Shown here piece by piece: positions 1 through 6,142 of a DNA stretch of 35,367 nt; position 1 is the stretch's first letter; every line of letters starts with the position of its first letter. Source of the DNA: Oscillospiraceae bacterium (GTDB taxonomy: Bacteria > Bacillota_A > Clostridia > Oscillospirales > Oscillospiraceae); NCBI GenBank assembly GCA_017540945.1, contig JAFYAB010000043.1, positions 1-35,367 of the forward strand, in the 5' to 3' direction. A program made the position numbers and the translations under genes. The notes below the pieces were generated by a model, which saw only the letters and a list, made by a program, of their open reading frames with translations, made no database searches and was not told the DNA's origin.

Positions 1-500
1 CCCACACCGTAGGGGCGCTCATCGAGCGCCCGCCCGAGCTTACAGCCTCCCAGTTCTGTCATTGCGAGCCAGTGACCGATGTCACTGGCGTGGCAATCCG
101 TTTCCCCTTACGTTTCGATCATCGCCTGCGTTGCGTTTTATGGCAGGCTGGCATGCCAGCCCGAGGCAGAAACCTTCCGGATCTGTCATTCTGCCTTGCC
201 CTGAGCGTAGTCGAAGGGGCAGCGAAGAAACCGTCTCCTCTTTGCGTTTGATCATCACCGGCGTTGCGTTTTACGTAACGTCGGCATACCTCCGGCGGCC
301 CTCTTTCTTGTCCCGGCAAGAAAGAGGGGAAAGAACCGGCCGGGGAGAGGGAAGATTCCGAATCTCTCCCCTCTCCCCGGACTCCTCTCCTCATTCAAAC
401 GGCCAAAAGGGGTCGTCCCCCTTTTGGAAAACCCCGTGGAATCCTCCTCGCGGTTGTGTACAATTGTTATGTTAATGGGTTCTGTTTCATAAATATCAAA
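1..500. repeat. Gene-free island of mixed palindromic repeats
   Basis: No credible gene is present. The stretch is packed with distinct palindromes: a GTAG-led REP-like hairpin (9-31); an inverted repeat with arms 68-76 and 81-89 inside outer arms ATTGC/GCAAT (61-97); a CCCTGAGCG...GAAGGG element (199-218); a 12-bp inverted repeat at 299-310/317-328; a second one spanning about 338-380; and a 10-bp one at 403-412/418-427. The phrase GCGTTGCGTTTTA recurs near 130 and 262. The one open frame across it merely translates these repeats. It looks like a sink for interspersed intergenic repeats rather than a decayed gene. Confidence 0.7.
9..31 (+). repeat. REP-like hairpin, stem GGGCGCTC (family 4)
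   Basis: GTAG at 9-12 is followed directly by GGGCGCTC, loop ATC and GAGCGCCC, a perfect 8-bp stem. The layout matches the other REP-like elements in the window, but this stem sequence occurs only here. Confidence 0.65.
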
Positions 501-502
501 AA

Positions 503-543
503 GCGAATGACGGAGGCACGTTTTCAGTGTCTCCGTCATTCGC
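503..543 (-). terminator. Intrinsic terminator of the XRE regulator
   Basis: A 13-bp perfect stem (503-515 with 531-543) with extra inner pairs is followed, read on the minus strand, by a T-run (498-502). The stem overlaps the last codons and stop of the minus-strand XRE gene. Confidence 0.8.
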
Positions 544-733
544 GTTCTATTTCTACGATCTCATTCGGCGTACAGTCCAGAATCCGACATAACCGACTGA
601 GGGTGATCATAGTGATGTTCCGGCCCTTTTTCAGGGAGTCCAGCGTCCGATTGTCAATGCCGCCCTTGAGCAGTTGATACTGCGTGACACCCTTCTCCGC
701 CATCGTTTTCCATAACGGTCCATAGTTGAACAT
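536..733 (-). CDS. XRE/Cro-type HTH transcriptional regulator (65 aa)
   Basis: A compact single-domain DNA-binding protein that probably works as a dimeric repressor. The whole protein is one five-helix Cro/C1-type fold: WKTMAEKGVTQYQLL (helices 1-2), DNRTLDSLKKGRNI (recognition region) and TMITLSRLCRILDCTPNEIVEI (helices 4-5). The start at 733 is preferred because family members begin just before the xYxPLWKT motif and GGTGGTGAT lies upstream; ATG 748 is an in-frame alternative. A TATAAT read on the minus strand (769-764) places transcription only about 10-25 nt upstream, so the leader is very short. The gene is divergent from a 49-aa ORF, and a perfect inverted repeat between them is its likely operator. 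Small HTH proteins of this kind are common on clostridial mobile DNA, and the surrounding bases are AT-richer than the rest of the window. Confidence 0.85.
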   Translation of the reverse strand: MFNYGPLWKTMAEKGVTQYQLLKGGIDNRTLDSLKKGRNITMITLSRLCRILDCTPNEIVEIERE

Positions 734-790
734 CGAAATCACCACCATTACTAAACTACTGCAATTATATGGTGAATTCCGTAAAATATA

Positions 791-821
791 TATTGTGATT
801 ATCGTCACAATATGATATAAT
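791..821 (+). promoter_or_regulatory. Promoter of the 49-aa ORF with embedded operator
   Basis: TATTGTGA (791-798), 6-nt spacer, TCACAATA (805-812) form a perfect 8-bp inverted repeat. Its left arm contains the -35 hexamer TTGTGA (793-798), which lies 17 nt from a consensus -10 TATAAT (816-821). The palindrome also abuts the upstream edge of the divergent XRE promoter. A dimer bound here would block the plus-strand promoter and could autoregulate the regulator gene. The sites are visible; the identity of the binding protein is inferred. Confidence 0.7.
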
Positions 822-850
822 GGGAATAAGCATCGAAGGAGGTTGTGCCT

Positions 851-1000
851 GTGGAAAAAGAATACTTCATTGACACCCTGTTTGACCTGATCAATGAGAG
901 CAACGCGCTGGAAGCAGATTTGCAAGACGTTCGTGCTGATCGTGAGGGGCTTACAATTACAATGAAAGACGGAACGGTTTTCATTTTGAAGTTGGCCTGA
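851..1000 (+). CDS. Small uncharacterised protein (49 aa), divergent from XRE regulator
   Basis: I do not recognise this protein. It reads MEKEYFIDTLFDL...GTVFILKLA: an acidic, probably helical first half and a short beta-like second half (LTITMKDGTVFILKL), with no signal peptide or membrane segment. The GTG start at 851 has an excellent Shine-Dalgarno (GGAGG, 838-842) 8 nt upstream; the in-frame GTG at 845 is too close to it. A strong promoter with an operator palindrome sits just upstream, so the unit has the layout of a repressor-controlled small gene. It could be an accessory or modulator protein of the XRE regulator or a remnant of a mobile element. The strong translation signals support that it is expressed. 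Confidence 0.6.
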   Translation: MEKEYFIDTLFDLINESNALEADLQDVRADREGLTITMKDGTVFILKLA

Positions 1001-1017
1001 TATTTTAGGAAAATGTA

Positions 1018-1046
1018 TTGCTATTATTACGTGACTTTGGTACAAT
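1018..1046 (+). promoter_or_regulatory. Promoter of the SLH surface protein transcript
   Basis: TTGCTA (1018-1023), 17-nt spacer, TACAAT (1041-1046). The predicted start of transcription, about 1052-1054, coincides with the first base of the long leader stem that begins at 1053. Confidence 0.6.
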
Positions 1047-1052
1047 AATCAT

Positions 1053-1188
1053 GCCAAACAAACTCAATATGTACTGCTATAAGTTTGCGCTCCCTCGGAA
1101 AAAGCGCAGGCTCTAATCCGCGTGCTTATAGCAGTAAAACGGGTTTGTTTGGCGACAGAGGAGCTGTGCGTTTTTCGGTGCGCAGCTC
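1053..1188 (+). ncRNA. Structured 5' leader RNA, candidate cis-regulator of unknown class
   Basis: Nested long-range pairing is visible. An outer 11-bp perfect helix joins 1053-1063 to 1143-1153. A second 12-bp perfect helix joins 1072-1083 to 1125-1136. Inside it GCGCT (1087-1091) can pair with AGCGC (1103-1107), leaving an asymmetric core (about 1092-1124) of unpaired A- and G-rich sequence. A separate hairpin follows at 1161-1170/1179-1188. The structure starts at the predicted transcription start and ends before the Shine-Dalgarno (1206-1210), which fits a riboswitch-like or RNA-stabilising leader. I could not match it to c-di-GMP-I or -II, c-di-AMP, purine, SAM, THF or other classes I know by consensus. 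The pairing is seen; the regulatory role is inferred. Confidence 0.55.
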
Positions 1189-1216
1189 AAACACCACACT
1201 TCTATGGAGGATTATA

Positions 1217-3748
1217 ATGAAAAAAAGACTGTTCGCGACATTTTTGGTTTTTACTCTGTTGATGGTATCTTTTCCGGTTACAGTAAACGCTGCCACAAGC
1301 CTTACTTCACCGCCGTATGCAAACGTCGAATACTCGTACACAACTAGCACTCCAGCGGGAACCATCCGTTATATATCTCAAATCACATCAAGCGGTTACT
1401 TTAACTGGAATTATTGGCCAGGGAATAGTTTTGGCGGATATTCAGCGCCTGGCACCGAATGTGGTACGGCATCCATTTCTATGGCGCTTTCCTATATTGG
1501 AATTAATAAAACGCCCTATGATATTCTTATGGCCCATAATGGATATACTCATTTTGGGGACAACTGGGGCGGAGCCACATCCTCCAGCCCGTCTCTATCT
1601 ACTGCAATCAGTAATTATGTTAATGGAAATTGCAAGTATAGTCCGCCAATAATCCATCTGCCTACCTATACAAGCGCAGGTCATTATGTGATCATAGCGG
1701 GCCAAATATCATCCTCGCAATATGCAATCATTGATCCGGCCCAGAATTCAGTTGGAACGATGTCCATAAGCGGAACAAATTGGACTTACAATGGAAAGTC
1801 GGGCAGTATTGATCAAGTTTATCAGTATTATAATGCTTCGGCGGAAAATACTTATCAAATTAACATAAACGCTAATGGCGGTACTGCAAGCACAACATCT
1901 TTAAGTGTAGCTTACGGGCAAAAATGTAACCTGTCGATTTGGTATGCGTCCAGGAATGGGTACGGCCTCCAGGGTTGGAATCTTTATCGTCCAGCGGACG
2001 GCAAGTGGTTTGTTGGAGGAGTCGGTTGGTTAACCGAATCCGAGATTAGTGCAAATGGATACACGAAACAGGTGTACATACCTGACCTTTCTATGACCTT
2101 GGATTATTCCTGGTTTACAAATGCAAGTTCTTCAAATATATCTTCATTTACCTTTTATGCGGTTTGGAATAAGAATTACACCATTTCAATAAATGCGAAT
2201 GGAGGTACGGTAAACCAATCACCCTTTATTGTTGCGTTCGGGCAGAATTGTAATCTTTCACCAACGTTTGTATCAAGAAGCGGCTATATTCTAAACGGAT
2301 GGAATCTTTACCGCCCTGCTGATGGCAAATGGTATGTCGGCGGGGTCGGCTGGATGACCATAGATGAAATCAATGCTAATGGTTATACAAAAGGCCTCTA
2401 TCCGACTAACCTATCTATGACATTGGATACAACATGGTTGACGAGCAGCTTATCTTCATCGGTTAATTCGTTTACATTTTATGCTGTATGGGAAACCGCG
2501 CCAACTATGACAGTAACGTTTAACGCAAATGGGGGCAGCGTATCGCCAACCAGTAAGACAGTAACATACGGTTCTGCGTATGGAACTTTGCCCACGCCTA
2601 CGTGCACGTATTACAGCTTTGACGGCTGGTATACTTCTGCTTCCGGGGGAAGCAAGGTCACAGCTTCTACAACGGTTACCGCAACGTCCAACCATACGCT
2701 GTATGCTCATTGGACTCACGTATGTGCAAACGGACACAATTACAGTTACGCCGTTACCACAGCGCCGACAACCTCTTCAACCGGCGTCCTGACCGGCACC
2801 TGTTCCCGCTGCAATGGCACCACCACCGTCACGCTGCCAAAGCTGAGCACGACGGATTACAACTATTCCGTCGTAACGGCGGCGACCTGTACGGCCAACG
2901 GTACGGGCCGTTACACCTGGAAAACCACGACTTACGGCACATTCTCCTTCGATGTGACAATTCCGAAAACAGGCCACAGCTATGCGGATACCATGACCCC
3001 GCCCACCTGTACGGCCCAGGGCTATACGACCCACACCTGCTCCCTCTGCGGCGACAGCTATCGGGATTCCTATACAAATGCCCTCGGTCATGCCTGGGAC
3101 AACGGCGTAATAACCAAGCCAGCCACCGCGACGGAGGACGGCGTCAGGACCTATACCTGCACCCGCTGCGGCGCGACCCGGACGGAGAAGATCCCGAAAA
3201 CGGGCCTGGTCAACCCCTTTGAGGACGTAAAAGAAGGCAAATACTATTACGACGCCGTCCTCTGGGCCTATTATCACGATCCCCAGATCACCGGCGGAAC
3301 GGATGAGACGCATTTCTCCCCGAACAAAACCTGTACCCGGGAGCAAATCGTGACCTTCCTGTGGAAGGCCAAGGGCGCGCCGGAGCCGACGATGACGTTC
3401 AATCCTTTTACGGACGTGAAGGAGAGCAAGTATTATTATAAGGCCGTGCTTTGGGCAGTCCAGAACGGCATCACCGGCGGCGTCGGCGACGGCAAATTCG
3501 GCGTCGGCCAGCCCTGCACCCGGGAGCAGGCCGTGACCTTTCTCTGGAAGGCCTGCGGCTCGCCGGAGCCCACGACCACGGAGAATCCCTTCACCGACGT
3601 CAAGGAAGGCAAGTACTATTACAAGGCTGTTCTGTGGGCGGTGGAGAACGGGATCACCGGCGGCACCAGCGCGGACAAGTTCGGCGTGGGTAAGACCTGT
3701 ACCCGCGCCCAGATCGTGACCTTCCTCTACAAGGCCCTGGGGGAATAG
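1217..3748 (+). CDS. Secreted C39-like peptidase / InlB-repeat / SLH surface protein (843 aa)
   Basis: A cell-surface protein likely held to the envelope by SLH domains. The order is: signal peptide (1-25, cleavage near VNA-AT); a C39-like papain-fold domain (about 50-205) with candidate triad C82 (TECGTAS), H156 (AGHYVII) and D173 (IIDPA); two long related repeats opening INANGG (about 213-350 and 352-470); one canonical InlB/Listeria-Bacteroides repeat (FNANGG...DGWY...LYAHW); a segment with paired CxxC motifs (TCSRC, TCSLCG, TCTRCG); and three SLH domains (666-843) with near-identical DVKEGKYYYKAVLWA cores. ATG 1217 is chosen because it gives a clean signal peptide and has GGAGG 6 nt upstream; upstream in-frame codons lie in the structured leader. 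The first two thirds are clearly AT-richer than the last third, suggesting a chimera. Substrate is unknown; C39-like domains here may cleave or only bind peptides. Confidence 0.85.
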   Translation: MKKRLFATFLVFTLLMVSFPVTVNAATSLTSPPYANVEYSYTTSTPAGTIRYISQITSSGYFNWNYWPGNSFGGYSAPGTECGTASISMALSYIGINKTPYDILMAHNGYTHFGDNWGGATSSSPSLSTAISNYVNGNCKYSPPIIHLPTYTSAGHYVIIAGQISSSQYAIIDPAQNSVGTMSISGTNWTYNGKSGSIDQVYQYYNASAENTYQININANGGTASTTSLSVAYGQKCNLSIWYASRNGYGLQGWNLYRPADGKWFVGGVGWLTESEISANGYTKQVYIPDLSMTLDYSWFTNASSSNISSFTFYAVWNKNYTISINANGGTVNQSPFIVAFGQNCNLSPTFVSRSGYILNGWNLYRPADGKWYVGGVGWMTIDEINANGYTKGLYPTNLSMTLDTTWLTSSLSSSVNSFTFYAVWETAPTMTVTFNANGGSVSPTSKTVTYGSAYGTLPTPTCTYYSFDGWYTSASGGSKVTASTTVTATSNHTLYAHWTHVCANGHNYSYAVTTAPTTSSTGVLTGTCSRCNGTTTVTLPKLSTTDYNYSVVTAATCTANGTGRYTWKTTTYGTFSFDVTIPKTGHSYADTMTPPTCTAQGYTTHTCSLCGDSYRDSYTNALGHAWDNGVITKPATATEDGVRTYTCTRCGATRTEKIPKTGLVNPFEDVKEGKYYYDAVLWAYYHDPQITGGTDETHFSPNKTCTREQIVTFLWKAKGAPEPTMTFNPFTDVKESKYYYKAVLWAVQNGITGGVGDGKFGVGQPCTREQAVTFLWKACGSPEPTTTENPFTDVKEGKYYYKAVLWAVENGITGGTSADKFGVGKTCTRAQIVTFLYKALGE

Positions 3749-3764
3749 AGACGAAATAAGAATC

Positions 3765-3796
3765 ACAGGCGTCGGAAACGGCGCCTGTTTCTTTTC
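3765..3796 (+). terminator. Intrinsic terminator after the SLH protein gene
   Basis: A 10-bp stem (3765-3774 with 3779-3788, one G-T pair) is closed by a GAAA tetraloop and followed by TTTCTTTTC. Confidence 0.85.
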
Positions 3797-3854
3797 TTCA
3801 AACTTTGCTTCCGAAGTTTTTACAAAAAGTTCACCGATTTCCGGGATCCTGCGG

Positions 3855-3860
3855 TATAAT
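3855..3860 (+). promoter_or_regulatory. -10 element upstream of the first two-component system
   Basis: A consensus TATAAT lies 66 nt before the response-regulator start codon. The -35 region is weak (TTCACC at 3830-3835 would need a 19-nt spacer), so activator dependence is possible. Confidence 0.5.
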
Positions 3861-3926
3861 AATAGAGAATCATGAGAGAAATCGCACAACGCGAGGAAGA
3901 CGGGAAAGAAGAGAGGAGACTTTTTC

Positions 3927-4610
3927 ATGGCAATCAAAATCCTGATCGTGGAGGACGACAACAACATTGCCGATCTGCTGCGGCTTTATCTGGAAAAGGA
4001 AAACTACGAGGTGGCAATCGCCTCGGACGGGGGCAAGGGCGTGGAGCTGTTCCGGCGCTTTCAGCCGGATCTGGTGCTGCTGGATCTGATGCTGCCCGTT
4101 CTGGACGGCTGGGGCGTCTGCCGCACCATCCGGGCCGAATCCAAGACCCCTGTCATTATGCTCACCGCCAAGGGGGAGCTGGACGACAAGGTCAACGGCC
4201 TCAAGCAGGGCGCCGACGACTACATCACCAAGCCCTTTGAGATGCAGGAGCTCCTGGCCCGGATCGAGGCGGTGCTGCGCCGGGCGGGCACCGCTCCGGA
4301 GAAGAACAGCAAGCGCCTGGTCTTCGACAAGCTCATCATCGACATGGACTCCTTCGAGCTCACCGTGGACGGCAAGAAGATCCCCACGCCCCCCAAGGAG
4401 ATGGAGCTGCTCTACCACCTGGCCTCCACCCCCAATCGGGTCTACCAGCGCAACAAGCTGCTGGACGAGGTCTGGGGCTTCGACTATTTCGGCGACACCC
4501 GCACCGTGGACGTCCACATCAAGCGCCTGCGGGAAAAGCTGGAGGGCGTCTCCGATCAGTGGTCCCTGAAGACCGTCTGGGGCGTAGGCTACAAGTTTGA
4601 GGTGGTATAA
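3927..4610 (+). CDS. OmpR/PhoB-family response regulator (227 aa)
   Basis: A cytoplasmic DNA-binding response regulator. The receiver domain (1-120) has the acidic pocket E9-D10-D11, phospho-acceptor D53 in VLLDLMLP, the conserved Thr in MLTAK and Lys in TKPF. A winged-helix effector domain (about 130-227) carries the typical YQRNKLLDEVWG and TRTVDVHIKRLREKLE recognition segments. Length is normal for the family. AGAGGAG lies upstream of ATG 3927. The cognate kinase gene starts 3 nt after the stop, and an HtrA-like gene follows, so the three probably form one envelope-stress or surface-sensing unit. The target regulon cannot be read from the sequence. Confidence 0.93.
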   Translation: MAIKILIVEDDNNIADLLRLYLEKENYEVAIASDGGKGVELFRRFQPDLVLLDLMLPVLDGWGVCRTIRAESKTPVIMLTAKGELDDKVNGLKQGADDYITKPFEMQELLARIEAVLRRAGTAPEKNSKRLVFDKLIIDMDSFELTVDGKKIPTPPKEMELLYHLASTPNRVYQRNKLLDEVWGFDYFGDTRTVDVHIKRLREKLEGVSDQWSLKTVWGVGYKFEVV

Positions 4611-4613
4611 GCC

Positions 4614-6044
4614 GTGAAACGCAGCTTTGGCGGGCAGATGGCCCTCACCGTCTGCCTGATCTTCCTGATGCTGATCCTGATGTCCACCGCCACCCAATAT
4701 CTCTACCGGCGGCTGACGGTGGACATGCTGGCCGATGACGTGAAGGCCTCCGCCTCCGCCGCCGGCAGCATGATGGAGCTGCTGGGATCCGACAACGGCC
4801 GCGGCCGTCAGCAGCTCTGCATCCAGCTGGACTACACCGCCCGGGCCACCGGCAACGACACCGTGGTCTGCGACGAAAACGGGACCATCACCGCCTGCTC
4901 CTGCGGTCTGCAGAACTGTGAGCACCTGGGCTGGCAGTTCGACCGCCAGCTGCTGGACGAGATCCCGGCGGAGGGAGCTCTGTTTCGGGACAGCCTGCAC
5001 ATCGGCTGCTACGGGGAGCTGCGCATGGCGGCCCTGTGCCGGGTCCAGACCCGGGAGGGAGGGCTGCGCTACGTGGTGAGCTCCCGCTCCGCCGCCGCGG
5101 TGAACCAGCGGCTCAGCGAGGCCATCCGGGCCAACGTGCTGGTGGTGCTCCTGGTGATGCTGCTGGCGGTGCCCGTGGTCTGGTTCATCACCCAGCGGCA
5201 GATGAAGCCCATCAAGCAGATGACCGCCGCCGCCCGGCGCATGGCCCACGGCCAGATGGACGTCCGGGTGGACGCCGACGATACCGACACCGCGGAGCTC
5301 AACGAGCTGGCCCTGGCCTTCAACAACATGGCCCAGGCCCTGGCGAAGTCCGAGCAGAAGCGGCAGGAGTTCGTGGCCAACGTGAGCCACGAGCTCAAGA
5401 CCCCCATGACCACCATCTCCGGCTACATGGACGGCATGCTGGACGGGACCATTCCCCCGGAGCAGCAGCCCAAGTACATGGAGATCATCTCCGGAGAGGT
5501 CAAGCGCCTGTCCCGGCTGGTGCGCTCCATGCTGGAGGTTTCCCGGATCCAGGACCAGGGCATCCCCCCCGAGCGAAAGCGGAGCTTCGATCTCTGCCAG
5601 ACCGTGGGGGAGGTGCTGCTGAGCTTCGAGCAGAAGATCAACGGCAAGGGCCTGGAGGTGGAGACCGAGCTGCCGGACCAGGGCGCCCGGACCTTCGCCG
5701 ACCCCGACGCCATCACCCAGGTGGTCTACAACCTCATCGACAACGCCGTGAAGTTCTGTCCCGAGGGCGGGACCCTGGGGCTGAAAATTGCCCAGACCAA
5801 GGGGGGGAAGTACCTGGTCTCGGTGTCCAACACCGGCGCCGGCATCCCCGCCGACGAGCTGCCCCTGGTCTTTGAGCGCTTCCACAAGACGGACAAGAGC
5901 CGTTCCGCCGACCGGGAGGGCTGGGGCCTGGGCCTCTATATCGTCAAGACCATTATCATGAGCCACGAGGAGGATATCTACGTCACCAGCCGCGACGGCG
6001 TGACGGAGTTCTCCTTCACAATGCCGAAAGCGGCCAATCCGTAG
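4614..6044 (+). CDS. Membrane sensor histidine kinase (476 aa)
   Basis: Partner kinase of the adjacent response regulator. TM1 is about 9-27, the extracytoplasmic sensor 30-172, TM2 about 173-193, HAMP about 194-247, and HisKA has phospho-acceptor H259 in FVANVSHELKTP. The ATPase domain shows N, G1 (DNAVKF...), F (FERFHK) and G2 (GWGLGLYIVK) boxes. The sensor domain has clustered cysteines C86, C95, C97 and C102 plus H104, with C69, C132 and C142 elsewhere, which may bind metal or sense thiol redox state (inference). Translation starts at GTG, 3 nt after the regulator, suggesting coupling. The TAG stop is part of the GTAG foot of a REP-like element. Confidence 0.92.
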   Translation: MKRSFGGQMALTVCLIFLMLILMSTATQYLYRRLTVDMLADDVKASASAAGSMMELLGSDNGRGRQQLCIQLDYTARATGNDTVVCDENGTITACSCGLQNCEHLGWQFDRQLLDEIPAEGALFRDSLHIGCYGELRMAALCRVQTREGGLRYVVSSRSAAAVNQRLSEAIRANVLVVLLVMLLAVPVVWFITQRQMKPIKQMTAAARRMAHGQMDVRVDADDTDTAELNELALAFNNMAQALAKSEQKRQEFVANVSHELKTPMTTISGYMDGMLDGTIPPEQQPKYMEIISGEVKRLSRLVRSMLEVSRIQDQGIPPERKRSFDLCQTVGEVLLSFEQKINGKGLEVETELPDQGARTFADPDAITQVVYNLIDNAVKFCPEGGTLGLKIAQTKGGKYLVSVSNTGAGIPADELPLVFERFHKTDKSRSADREGWGLGLYIVKTIIMSHEEDIYVTSRDGVTEFSFTMPKAANP

Positions 6045-6062
6045 CGGCGCACAGTGTGCGCC
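6041..6062 (+). repeat. REP-like hairpin, stem GGCGCAC (family 3)
   Basis: GTAG (6041-6044), C, then GGCGCAC, AGT, GTGCGCC. The TAG of its foot is the stop codon of the histidine kinase gene, so the element sits exactly at the end of the coding sequence. Confidence 0.75.
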
Positions 6063-6087
6063 ATCCGCGGGCGAAATGGCTGTTCAC

Positions 6088-6109
6088 GGCGCAGAGCTTG
6101 CGCCGCTGC
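6088..6109 (-). repeat. Degenerate REP-like hairpin, family 3, inverted
   Basis: Read on the minus strand: GCAG, C, GGCGCA, 5-nt loop, TGCGCC. It faces the copy at 6041-6062, forming a loose inverted pair in the gap before the HtrA-like gene. Confidence 0.5.
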
Positions 6110-6142
6110 ACCCTGACTCCCCCCAAAAAAGAAGGTGACACA

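Noticed and set aside
62..475. Open frame of 137 codons in the left repeat island
   Set aside because: It translates successive palindromic repeats, has no ribosome site and no protein-like domain.
1053..1188. Assignment of the leader RNA to c-di-GMP-I, c-di-GMP-II, purine, SAM or THF riboswitches
   Set aside because: The conserved core strings of those classes are not present; only the pairing is supported.
3870..5966. Very long minus-strand open frame opposite the two-component genes, and similar ones opposite secA (8123-11110), thyA/pgeF and pgk
   Set aside because: They mirror GC-rich coding sequence on the other strand, give low-complexity His/Gly/Leu/Val-rich translations and match no family.
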